47,606 bases of DNA. Origin: Prochlorothrix hollandica PCC 9006 = CALU 1027. GTDB lineage: Bacteria > Cyanobacteriota > Cyanobacteriia > Prochlorotrichales > Prochlorotrichaceae. The notes beneath the pieces were generated by a model that was given only the letters and a program-made list of their open reading frames with translations, did no database searches and had not been told where the DNA came from. Below are positions 24,601 through 31,307 of this stretch, one piece after another. A program made the position numbers and the translations under genes. The stretch spans positions 1,233,609-1,281,214 of the forward strand of contig NZ_KB235941.1 of NCBI RefSeq assembly GCF_000332315.1, given 5' to 3'. The stretch's first letter is position 1, and each line of letters starts with the position of its first letter.

Positions 24601-25387
24601 GGAGGAGGAAACGGCGGCGGAGGAACCCTCCACACCCTCGTTGTCCCTAGCGTTAATGGCCCAAGGTTGGGATCAATGGGTGGATCAACGGGTTACCAGC
24701 CTGTCTACGGTCTATGGCCAACGCGATCGCCTCAAAACCTTAATGACCACCGCCCTGGGCAAAACCCTCCCCACTACGCCGCCCTGGATCGCTCAGGCTG
24801 GGATTGCCCCCGATCGCTCCCCCCCAGACAACAATGATGTGCTGGGATCGGGGGATCCGCTGGATCCGGAGTTTAGCCGCTTACCCGATGCGCCCGAAGG
24901 GGAAGGGGACATTCAATTAGATGGTTTCTTGCCCCTATCCCTGCGGTTTAACCCCGCCACCTATTACCAAAAATATGCCCGCGTCATGGGGGAATATGAC
25001 AGCGATTACCAAGGGTTCCGCCTCAGTGGCAAGCAGCAGGAGGCTCTGGAACGGTTGCTGGACTATGCCCAGATCCAATCAGTGCCGGTGGTGTTTGTCA
25101 ACTTGCCCCTCACGGAGGATTATTTAGATCCGGTGCGCTGGGACTATGAAAGTGAATTTCAGGCCATGATGTATGATCTTATGGGGCAACAGCGGCTGAT
25201 TTTCCGGGATTTGTCGGATCTGTGGCCTCTAGAGCTTGAGAATTTCTCGGATCCCAGCCATTTGAACCGCTATGGCGCTGGGGAAGTGTCCATGCACCTG
25301 GCGGAAGATCCCCTGATTCCCTGGCCCCGATCCAAAGATGGGACGGCAGATGTGACAGACCCAACCCCCAGCGATCCGCCCCTCTAG
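21653..25387 (+). CDS. Large membrane-associated protein with repeated domain and DUF1574/SGNH-like C terminus
   Basis: The 1244-aa protein has three parts. First, a repeated domain of about 90-130 aa occurs about four times (residues about 18-105, 280-400, 400-515, 520-640), with shared patterns such as RGNTLHVMVEADTSPP, RGDLLHVMCDAPTCP and VYMVMIYGRSL / VAGVRIYGRR. Second, a Gln-Pro-Val/Thr linker (about 216-262) lies between copies 1 and 2. Third, a membrane helix (LWVAAIWGSLGVLGTL, about 719-740) precedes a DUF1574-type domain with ILIVGSSRALRGVDP (about 880) and DPSHLNRYGAGEV (about 1200). These read as the Ser and Asp-His of an SGNH esterase-like fold (as in AlgX/AlgJ). The topology suggests a cytosolic repeat region and a periplasmic esterase-like domain acting on cell-surface glycans; this is inference. 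cofG follows after 18 bp and may be co-transcribed. Confidence 0.8.
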   Translation: MTQLTATSSPSISPSIAPPSLAQWFYRALGRTDWSIKTQQRGNTLHVMVEADTSPPAQAVLQPMVEILLDQDLATVVSDQQPVYMVMIYGRSLNQRKPRWKIPLYLNQLPHYHSLLLQQKAVREANQALGGGNGNGMSLSGAGGLAVGGGAIAVPLLPSDPEGGLPDHLVLDPEPGTIEPDSSNLASHLSSNLVSNFVSNLDPHPPSNLSLSPAIPQAATQPVAQPVTQPTAQPVTQPVTQPVAQPVAQPTAQPTAQPTAQPGPSGQQPASSDPPLSIALAYLPDVDHPDLDNADLIQSNRQRAREGDLTAIAYYLSETLSALGVSVQVGAKTVIHRSATTLSESLNRVQHLYIVCQSSYTLNPAVVAEPIAQRLRALKLEGFQDAAVVSQVQGEAQADWVLRVDLTPPSTILRSLARWGDLPALRSVLGDLLAPQGLAVDLELKDKTFHVFCQLQTPQTPPLPKATLLGLLTPLFQELAPQGIHAAMVYALPYSPKTSGDSGKAAPLWVDWLALPGSQHPDLLPTARELAATGDLAAILYLLDRLLNPDLDLQLATGGVRVQLRQRGDLLHVMCDAPTCPRQTEVGSLVAKHIQQLRLPQVAGVRIYGRRAGQKRPLWTYGLDFVPRQRHVSEATPDFSASAQHLDDLLRVPGLNDPVETEDLELTEDSGFSLGELVEVGRQALIRSDLFLPTEEPSTQVLTNEPLPAVARSLPNFKQRLWVAAIWGSLGVLGTLKADWTLGTVLSQNQPQDPLQARSEAIAAQLAPPQLEASLPKVPDSWDSQDWGGTLNPSTPERFPPDAAVNESFLTDEDGFTQVSSSLGLQATALADFPLALSNPDTGLTATLDYPPFNNALLDQKLAFYQHYLVNGKVPDILIVGSSRALRGVDPAVLSQQLANLGYPGLRIFNFAINGSTAQVVDVQLRQILEAEQLPQLILWADGARAFNSGRTDVTYNAMAVSEGFKQVQANTLPPLVQPMERSEEETAAEEPSTPSLSLALMAQGWDQWVDQRVTSLSTVYGQRDRLKTLMTTALGKTLPTTPPWIAQAGIAPDRSPPDNNDVLGSGDPLDPEFSRLPDAPEGEGDIQLDGFLPLSLRFNPATYYQKYARVMGEYDSDYQGFRLSGKQQEALERLLDYAQIQSVPVVFVNLPLTEDYLDPVRWDYESEFQAMMYDLMGQQRLIFRDLSDLWPLELENFSDPSHLNRYGAGEVSMHLAEDPLIPWPRSKDGTADVTDPTPSDPPL

Positions 25388-25405
25388 TGATTCCGTTGCT
25401 CCACC

Positions 25406-26404
25406 ATGGCTCCTGTCCCTGCCAACTTAGGTTCCACACCAGCGCTGATGCGGGGCGATCGCGTCATCACCTATAGCCCCGCCTATACCCTGGTGCCCAC
25501 CTATGGCTGTTTCAACCGCTGTAGCTATTGCAATTTTCGTCAGGATCTGGGCCAAAGCCCCCCCTTAAGTCTGGAGCAGGCTGGCCAAATGCTGCGATCG
25601 CTCCAGCCTACCCCCGTCACCGAAATTTTGATTCTGAGTGGGGAAGTCCATCCCCACAGCCCCGATCGCCCTGCCTGGTTTCAGCGCCTCTATGATCTGG
25701 CGGCCCTCGCCCTCGATCGGGGGTTTCTGCCCCACACCAACGCCGGACCCCTCAGTTTTGAGGAAATGGAGCAGTTAAAGGCGGTCAATGTGTCCCTGGG
25801 GCTGATGGTGGAGCAGATCAGTCCCCGATTGCAGCACACGGTCCACCGCCATGCCCCCAGCAAACAGCCGGAGGTGCGCCTCGAACAATTGAGGTGGGCT
25901 GGACAGTTGCAGATTCCTTTCACCACGGGGTTGCTGTTGGGCTTGGGGGAAAGTTGGGACGATCGTTGTCAAAGTTTGGCGGCGATCGCGGTGATTCACC
26001 AGCAGTGGAACCATATCCAAGAGGTGATTTTGCAGCCCTATGTCCCCGGTTCCCAGGAGGACTGGGGCAACACCCCCTTTGCCCCGGCTGATTTAGTGAC
26101 CCTGGTGACCCTGGCGAGGGAGATTCTGCCCGCAACGATCGCCCTGCAAATTCCCCCTAACCTGGTGTCCTCTGCAACCCTTTTGGCCTGTTTAGGGGCT
26201 GGAGCGCGGGATTTAGGGGGCATTGGTCCCAAGGATGAGGTTAACCCTGATTATTCCCATGGCACTTTAAACCATTTACGGCAGTTGCTGCTGTCCGACG
26301 GATGGGAATTGGTTCCCCGATTGCCGGTCTATCCCGCCTACCTCTCCTGGCTCTCTCCCCAACTTCAAGACCAGATCGATGCCAACTCCCGATCGCGTCA
26401 ATAG
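25406..26404 (+). CDS. cofG: FO synthase subunit CofG (radical SAM)
   Basis: The 332-aa protein carries the radical SAM cluster motif CFNRCSYC (CxxxCxxC) in the context LVPTYGCFNRCSYCNFR, followed by EILILSGEVHP, LPHTNAGPLSFEEM and MVEQISPRLQ. These are typical of CofG, which with CofH makes 8-hydroxy-5-deazaflavin (FO) from a flavin precursor and tyrosine. In cyanobacteria FO serves as the antenna cofactor of DNA photolyase. LGGIGPKDEVNPDY near the C terminus is also family-typical. Length is normal. cofH is not in the window. The start lacks a good SD, and an internal ATG at 25448 is an alternative. Confidence 0.93.
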   Translation: MAPVPANLGSTPALMRGDRVITYSPAYTLVPTYGCFNRCSYCNFRQDLGQSPPLSLEQAGQMLRSLQPTPVTEILILSGEVHPHSPDRPAWFQRLYDLAALALDRGFLPHTNAGPLSFEEMEQLKAVNVSLGLMVEQISPRLQHTVHRHAPSKQPEVRLEQLRWAGQLQIPFTTGLLLGLGESWDDRCQSLAAIAVIHQQWNHIQEVILQPYVPGSQEDWGNTPFAPADLVTLVTLAREILPATIALQIPPNLVSSATLLACLGAGARDLGGIGPKDEVNPDYSHGTLNHLRQLLLSDGWELVPRLPVYPAYLSWLSPQLQDQIDANSRSRQ

Positions 26405-26414
26405 GGGTATCAAC

Positions 26415-26478
26415 TGAAGCCGGGACAGGGGGGTGATCTGCGCCCCCCTGCCCCGTTAATCTTGTCCCGCTTAAAGTG
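26415..26478. repeat. Repeat D, copy 1 (hairpin-forming)
   Basis: GAAGCCGGGACAGGGGGGTG...CGCCCCCCTGCCCCGTTAATC is followed by TTGTCCCGCTTAAAGT. A G/C hairpin is nested in an outer GCGGGACA/TGTCCCGC pairing. It matches 36763-36825 and follows the cofG stop, where it could act as a terminator-like structure. Confidence 0.65.
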
Positions 26479-26525
26479 GGAAGCCGTCAATAGCTGCCTG
26501 GAGACTTCCCCAGTGTCCTGGGTTC

Positions 26526-26627
26526 TACAGCAGTCCTAAATGGGTCATTTGGTGTTCCCCCTCCGGGGGCACACGCACCAAGGATTTCAGCCATCAAGAT
26601 GCCGACAACTGACTTAGGGTTGCTGTA
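26526..26627. repeat. Family B repeat, copy B4
   Basis: It runs from TACAGCAGTCCTAAATGGG to GACTTAGGGTTGCTGTA, with the centre CCCCCTCCGGGGG. There is no target duplication. Confidence 0.85.
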
Positions 26628-26695
26628 CATCGCATCTAAAAGTAGTCTGCACCTTTAAGGGTCTTGCGAGAAATTCAGAGTGGCCCACGATCGCC

Positions 26696-27319
26696 CTATC
26701 GACTTAACCAGGCGATCGACTCCCGGATCCAATCCTCCGCAGCGGCTCCCTTGGCCAAGGCTGTCGTTTCCCCCACGGCTTGGAGTGCCTGGATAATTTC
26801 CCCCTCACTGTAGCCCAAGGCTAATAGGGTCATTTCCACATCTTCCTGAATATCCCCTTGGGGGAGGGCCGTGGGGGCGGTGCTGAGACCGGCGGATTCT
26901 CGCCACTGGGCCAATTTTGTTTTGAGTTCCAGGACAATGCGATCGGCGGTTTTTTTACCCACCCCTGGGGCGCGGGTTAGGGCACGGCTGTTATTGCCCA
27001 CAATGGCCTGCACCAGTGCCCCCAGTTCCAGGGTATCCAGCAAAGCCATCCCCATTTGGGCACCAATGCCACTGACGCTGATTAATTGCCGAAACAGATC
27101 CCGCTCGGCACTGCTGCCAAAGCCATAGAGGGTCCATTGGTCGTCCCGCACTTGGAGATGGCTGAACAGTTGGGTGGGTTCCCCCAGGGCTGGAAGTTGC
27201 TGGTGTAGGCGGGAATGAATTTGCACCTCATAGGCTAAGTTATTAACCTCCAGCACCACCACCACCCGGTTATTGATTTTTTGGATTTGGACGATCGTGC
27301 CTTTCAGATAACTGAGCAT
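26696..27319 (-). CDS. ruvA: Holliday junction branch migration protein RuvA
   Basis: The 207-aa product from the ATG at 27319 (MLSYLKGTIVQIQKINNRVV) has the three RuvA parts. These are an N-terminal OB-fold (GTIVQIQK ... LYGFGSSAERDLFRQLISV), two helix-hairpin-helix motifs (SVSGIGAQMGMALL and APGVGKKTADRIVLELK), and a short C-terminal RuvB-binding domain (EMTLLALGYSEGEIIQAL). The longer reading frame to 27412 adds 31 residues outside the family and is rejected. RuvA tetramers bind four-way junctions and load RuvB. No ruvB or ruvC is adjacent, as is usual in cyanobacteria. Confidence 0.95.
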   Translation of the reverse strand: MLSYLKGTIVQIQKINNRVVVVLEVNNLAYEVQIHSRLHQQLPALGEPTQLFSHLQVRDDQWTLYGFGSSAERDLFRQLISVSGIGAQMGMALLDTLELGALVQAIVGNNSRALTRAPGVGKKTADRIVLELKTKLAQWRESAGLSTAPTALPQGDIQEDVEMTLLALGYSEGEIIQALQAVGETTALAKGAAAEDWIRESIAWLSR

Positions 27320-27461
27320 AGGGAGATACAGAAATTTCAATAGGGTTTCGGACAGGTAGCGCCCCCGCCGCAGGCGTTCCTTATATTGTCCGCCATGAAG
27401 TACGAAAGCCAACGCCCCCAGGGCTGACGCGATCGCTCACCGATCCTATCTTTGGTTCTGC

Positions 27462-27526
27462 TTTGGTAGGGGCAATCCCCCCGTGGTTGCCCCGGTTGTG
27501 GGTTGCCTTTCCCCCTGAATAGTTAC
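27462..27526. mobile_element. Family A fragment A5 (3' part only)
   Basis: TTTGGTAGGGGCAATCCCCC...CCCCGGTTGTGGGTTGCC is followed by CCCCCTGAATAGTTAC. Only the right terminal part of a family A element remains. Confidence 0.7.
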
Positions 27527-27528
27527 CC

Positions 27529-27573
27529 AGCACCAGTGTTTTTAGCACCAGTGTTTTTAGCACCAGCGTTTTC
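27529..27573. repeat. 15-bp tandem repeat (3 copies)
   Basis: The unit AGCACCAGTGTTTTT occurs at 27529-27543 and 27544-27558, with a variant to 27573, directly abutting the end of A5. Confidence 0.8.
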
Positions 27574-27632
27574 AGTACCCTGGCTAGGATGGCTGGGCAT
27601 TGGAGCGATCGCGGTGTCAGCCTTTGCCAGGG

Positions 27633-27793
27633 AGCATCGTAGGGGCGAAGCATGGGCGGCAAAACTTGGGGCGATCACCGAGAGAATACCTGCGCCCATG
27701 CTTCGCCCGTACCCTTCGCCCGTACCCAAAATGGGGGCATTGACCTCCCCTGATTTCAATCCGATCCTGCCCCCCCAATGACGAGATGCGCCC
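27633..27793. mobile_element. Family C element, copy C2
   Basis: It is flanked by the exact 10-bp direct repeats TTTGCCAGGG (27623-27632 and 27794-27803). The internal 16-bp inverted arms at 27643-27658 and 27693-27708 match C1 exactly, but the 34-bp loop (27659-27692) is reverse-complemented relative to C1, with one mismatch. The flanking segment after the arms (AATGGGGGCATTGACCTCCC) is in the same orientation as in C1. Confidence 0.8.
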
Positions 27794-27800
27794 TTTGCCA

Positions 27801-27920
27801 GGGTTCAGAATCACAGGGTTTAGAATCAGGGTTTAGAATCAGGGTTTAGAATCAGGGTTTAGAATCAGGGTTTAGAATCAGAGTTCAGAATCAGGGTTTA
27901 GAATCAGGGTTCAAATCAGG
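27801..27920. repeat. 13-bp tandem array overlapping the ABC transporter 3' end
   Basis: The unit GGGTTTAGAATCA repeats about nine times with variants (GGGTTCAGAATCA, GAGTTCAGAATCA). The last two units are translated on the minus strand as the C-terminal residues DLNPDSKP and stop of the ABC exporter. Confidence 0.85.
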
Positions 27921-29756
27921 TCTATAGGTGGACGACTGGACCTTAAACATGTGGGCATAGAGACCATTGTGATCCATGAGTTCTTGGTGGCTACCCATTT
28001 CGCAGATAGACCCTTGATCCAGCACCACAATGCGATCGGCCATGCGCACCGTGGAAAAGCGGTGACTGACCAGAAACGTCATCTTGCCCTTCGCTAGCTG
28101 ACGAAAGCGTTGGAAGAGTTCATATTCGGCGATCGCGTCCAAAGCTGCCGTAGGTTCATCCAAGATTAAAATCTGTGCTGGACTCATAAACGCACGGGCC
28201 AAACCAATTTTTTGCCACTGTCCCCCAGATAGCTCATGGCCCCCCGGAAACATCTTACCCAGCATGGTCTGATAACCATGGTCTAATTGTTCAATGAATT
28301 CACTGGCTCCGGCATCGATCGCAGCTTGGCGAATCAGATCAAAATTTTTATATTCATCTAAGTTGCCAAAACTAATATTATCACTAACGCTCAAGTTGTA
28401 ACGGGCAAAATCCTGAAAAACAACTCCAATATTGCGCCGTAAATCTACTAAATCAAACTTAGAAATAGGAATTCCATCAAAGGTGATTTGTCCTGAGTTG
28501 ACATCATAGAATCGAGCAATCAATTTCAGTAACGTAGTTTTCCCAGCCCCATTGGTTCCCACCAATGCAATATTCTCCCCCGGCTGTACCGATAAATTAA
28601 TGTGATGGAGGCTCGGCCTTAGGGAACCAGGATAGGTAAAGCTCACATTATCTAAAACTAGTCCCGACTGTAAAAATGTCGGAAAACACAGCGGATTGAT
28701 AGGATTCTTAATCTTGGGAGTTAGTTCTAAAAACTCGAAAAATTGCTGAATATATAAATTTGTTTCATACAGCTTAACAATACTTTCGAGAATTTTCTGC
28801 ATGGCACCCTGAGATTGCCGGAATGCCCCCGCATACATCGACAAATCCCCAATGGTAATCTGGCTTTGTAAGGCCTTGAGAATTACCCAAGCATAGGCCA
28901 TATAAAATCCAGTCTTAGAAAAGATAATGGCGAGAACATTAACCCTGGCATGTTTTTTGGCTAAGTTTTCAATTTCCTGATTAAACTGAAGGCGAATGGT
29001 TCGCCATTGTCCCATTAAATGATTTTCCAGATTAAAAAGTCTGACTTCTTTGACAAAGTTGTTATTGGTCATGATACTTTGCAAATAGTCAGCAAAACGA
29101 CCGCTCTGGGTTTGTTTTTTTAGCATCTTAAATCGTTTCTCTGAAAATCCGACCCCAATACTAAAGGTTGGAATAGAGGTGAACAGGAGGAACAGAGAAA
29201 TTAAGGGATTGAAATTGATCAGTAAACCGACTAAAGTGATAAGTTTAATAATTTGTCCTAGTAATATAGTTGCAGTTTCTAATGCTAATACCGGGTAACT
29301 ACTGCCGCTCTGTTGTGCGCGTTTTAACAAATCATAAAACTCTGGTAATTCATAATGGGCTAAGTCTAAGTGAACCGCCTGCTTTAATAAAATCTCATTG
29401 GCATGAAGGGTGAAGCGATCCTTCATGATCTGGCTAAAATAGGTCAATAGTTCTTGGAGACTGTCCTGGGCAATGGCTAAGCCAAAGGAGATGATCACAA
29501 AGATAAAGACAGGATTCCAGGGAATTTCAGGGGTTTTCAGGGTAAGAATGACTTGATCAATAATTAGCTTATTAACATAGAGTTGAGTCGCAGGTAATAG
29601 GGAATTTATCAGGTTAATGATTGTCGTCAGGAGTAGGAGGTAGGGACTTGCACTCCAAACGAATTTCATGAGTCTGGGAATATGGGATAAAGCAGATGGT
29701 GTTAATCGTTTAAGCAGTCTTGACCAGAAGAAATTTGATCTGTTTGAATGACCCAT
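27891..29756 (-). CDS. ABC exporter, fused permease and ATPase (type 1 half transporter)
   Basis: The 621-aa protein from the ATG at 29756 (MGHSNRSNFFWSRLLKRL) has an N-terminal six-helix permease (YLLLLTTIINLINSLLPA; VFIFVIISFGLAIA; LVGLLINFNPLISLFLLF). The C-terminal ATPase has Walker A ALVGTNGAGKTTLLKL, the Q-loop in VVFQDFARY, signature LSGGQWQKIGLARA, Walker B ILILDEPTAALD and H-loop FLVSHRFST, all intact. It should work as a homodimer or heterodimer; the substrate is unknown. Coding sequence is AT-richer than neighbouring genes, which suggests transfer. The longer frame to 29885 has no homology-like sequence. The last residues are coded by a 13-bp tandem array, so the C terminus may vary between strains. 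Confidence 0.9.
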   Translation of the reverse strand: MGHSNRSNFFWSRLLKRLTPSALSHIPRLMKFVWSASPYLLLLTTIINLINSLLPATQLYVNKLIIDQVILTLKTPEIPWNPVFIFVIISFGLAIAQDSLQELLTYFSQIMKDRFTLHANEILLKQAVHLDLAHYELPEFYDLLKRAQQSGSSYPVLALETATILLGQIIKLITLVGLLINFNPLISLFLLFTSIPTFSIGVGFSEKRFKMLKKQTQSGRFADYLQSIMTNNNFVKEVRLFNLENHLMGQWRTIRLQFNQEIENLAKKHARVNVLAIIFSKTGFYMAYAWVILKALQSQITIGDLSMYAGAFRQSQGAMQKILESIVKLYETNLYIQQFFEFLELTPKIKNPINPLCFPTFLQSGLVLDNVSFTYPGSLRPSLHHINLSVQPGENIALVGTNGAGKTTLLKLIARFYDVNSGQITFDGIPISKFDLVDLRRNIGVVFQDFARYNLSVSDNISFGNLDEYKNFDLIRQAAIDAGASEFIEQLDHGYQTMLGKMFPGGHELSGGQWQKIGLARAFMSPAQILILDEPTAALDAIAEYELFQRFRQLAKGKMTFLVSHRFSTVRMADRIVVLDQGSICEMGSHQELMDHNGLYAHMFKVQSSTYRPDLNPDSKP

Positions 29757-29896
29757 AGACCTGAAATAACGCAACAAAGTAGTTGGAATAATAGCAAGGC
29801 ATAGCCTACAACGCCTTAGTATGATGACGATCACCCCGCTTCCGAAGGGGCAATGGGCAGCTTCTCTAGTGCTAGACCCACACAACTGTTAGCGGC

Positions 29897-29975
29897 TACA
29901 GCAGTCCGAAATGGGTCATGTCACACCAAGGGTTTCAGCGATCGAGATCCTTACAACTGATTTAGGAGTGCTGTA
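29897..29975. repeat. Family B repeat, copy B5 (79 bp, centre deleted)
   Basis: It runs from TACAGCAGTCCGAAATGGG to GATTTAGGAGTGCTGTA but lacks the GC-rich palindromic centre (GTCATGTCACACCAAGG). Confidence 0.8.
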
Positions 29976-30328
29976 TATTGAGGATTCATCGAGCTTGGAT
30001 GTGACCATCGATCAGGATACTAAGGAGCATAAATCGATCAAAAGCTAGTTGTTTTATAGTCAGGGATTTAGCTCTATTTTACTCAATTTAGTATTCCAGT
30101 TTACCAGACTTTAACAACATTTATATTGCCTTTGTCAACCTCCTCTACTCGATTCTTTCCACCCTGGCTATCACCTTAATTTGGAACAGTGGGGCGCGGC
30201 CCATATCACTACTATTCTGTGAATCTTGTCACGCTGTAAGCGACACGCTGATGATAGGATTGATGGCCAAGTCTGTGTCCATGTTCGTTAGTATCGAGTT
30301 GATTCATTCCCCAGAGAGCATCTACCAA
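29976..30328. other. AT-rich intergenic region without a supported gene
   Basis: It contains a partial repeat-D-like string (GGAACAGTGGGGCGCGGCCC, about 30183-30202). Otherwise it holds AT-rich sequence that may carry the divergent promoter of the ABC exporter. The 65-aa plus-strand frame at 30251 runs into repeat B6 and is rejected. Confidence 0.45.
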
Positions 30329-30431
30329 TACAGCAACCCTAAATCAGTTGTAAGGCTCTCGATCGCTGAAACCCTTGGTGTGGTGTTCGCCCTCCGGGCA
30401 CACACCATACAACCTATCTCCGACTGCTATA
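30329..30431. repeat. Family B repeat, copy B6
   Basis: It runs from TACAGCAACCCTAAATCAGT to GACTGCTATA. It ends immediately before the AGAGGA ribosome site of the next gene, so this gene's leader is made of the repeat. Confidence 0.82.
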
Positions 30432-30440
30432 GAGGATTTT

Positions 30441-31010
30441 ATGGTTAAGAACCTGCGAAAATTTCATCGTCAAGTGGCTCCATTTCTGTTTCTTCCCCTA
30501 CTGCTTACTGCTGTGACCGGGGTGGGCTATCGCATTGGTCGCAGTTGGTTCAACTTGCCCAGTGATGCAGCGGAATTTTTTCTAGTGCTCCATGAAGGTC
30601 GATTTTTAGGCCAGCCTTTGGTACCCATTTATGTCCTCTGGATTGGCCTAAGCTTGTTGGCCATGCTGGTCACGGGTTGGGTGATGGTCAGCCAACGTAA
30701 ACCCTTGATTGCGCTACCCAAGAAAGATTGGCGCAGTGTCCATCGTTTTGTGGCCCCGATCGCCCTGCTACCCCTAGGGGTCAGTGCCATAACCGGCATT
30801 GCTTACCGCCTGGGAAAGGCTTGGTTTAACCTCCCCCCAGAACAAACTTCATTCCTCTTGCGCCTCCATCAGGGCACCTACCTCGGTTCCAGCCTCAGGC
30901 CATTTTATGTCTTATTGGTAGGGTCCGGTTTGGTAGGGCTGTTGATCACAGGGATTCAGCTCACCCCGCTGTTCCGGAAGCGCAAAGTTCCTGCCCCCCC
31001 CGGATCCTAG
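30441..31010 (+). CDS. PepSY-type membrane protein made of two tandem copies
   Basis: The 189-aa product starts MVKNLRKFHRQVAPFLFLP at an ATG preceded by AGAGGATTTT. It consists of two similar halves. FHRQVAPFLFLPLLLTAVTG ... YRIGRSWFNLP ... LHEGRFLG matches VHRFVAPIALLPLGVSAITG ... YRLGKAWFNLP ... LHQGTYLG. Each half contributes two membrane helices (four in total), and the conserved His (FHR/VHR and LHE/LHQ) recall the PepSY_TM family, whose members are often linked to iron/heme reduction. This is a family-level guess. The C terminus (FRKRKVPAPPGS) is basic and likely cytosolic. Confidence 0.82.
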   Translation: MVKNLRKFHRQVAPFLFLPLLLTAVTGVGYRIGRSWFNLPSDAAEFFLVLHEGRFLGQPLVPIYVLWIGLSLLAMLVTGWVMVSQRKPLIALPKKDWRSVHRFVAPIALLPLGVSAITGIAYRLGKAWFNLPPEQTSFLLRLHQGTYLGSSLRPFYVLLVGSGLVGLLITGIQLTPLFRKRKVPAPPGS

Positions 31011-31138
31011 GACTTGCCTTATCGCCGTAGGCCAGTGGCCCAAGTCACCCAGGGGGGAGCCTAGCCCCATGCCCCGATCTCCTATCCTGAAGATCTCTGA
31101 TGCTGACGGCAGCGTTTTCTGCTGTTGTATCTAGGTTG

Positions 31139-31241
31139 TACAGCAGTCCGAAATGGGTCGTGTGGTGTGCCCCCGGAGGGGGCACACCACACCAAGGGTT
31201 TCAGCGATCGAGATCCTTACAACTGATTTAGGATTGCTGTA
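31139..31241. repeat. Family B repeat, copy B7, with 9-bp target duplication
   Basis: It is a complete 103-bp copy from TACAGCAGTCCGAAATGGG to GGATTGCTGTA. Exact direct repeats TCTAGGTTG flank it (31130-31138 and 31242-31250), the clearest evidence in the window that family B transposes. The centre is the perfect palindrome GTGTGCCCCC/GGGGGCACAC. Confidence 0.9.
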
Positions 31242-31274
31242 TCTAGGTTGCGTCTAGGTTGCGTCTAGGTTGCG
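31242..31274. repeat. 11-bp tandem repeat (3 copies)
   Basis: TCTAGGTTGCG is repeated at 31242, 31253 and 31264. A partial unit lies left of B7 (31130-31138), so B7 either inserted into an existing array or the array grew from the target duplication. Confidence 0.8.
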
Positions 31275-31307
31275 TCAGCTTCGATATTCCCTTGCGGCTG
31301 TTCCCCC

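Noticed and set aside
30251-30448. 65-aa plus-strand frame before the PepSY-like gene
   Set aside because: Its second half is repeat B6 and its end overlaps the true gene start.
31139-31241. Family B repeats as integron attC sites or tRNA-like elements
   Set aside because: They are perfect long hairpins with transposon-like ends and a 9-bp duplication; no integrase, no attC core sites and no cloverleaf.
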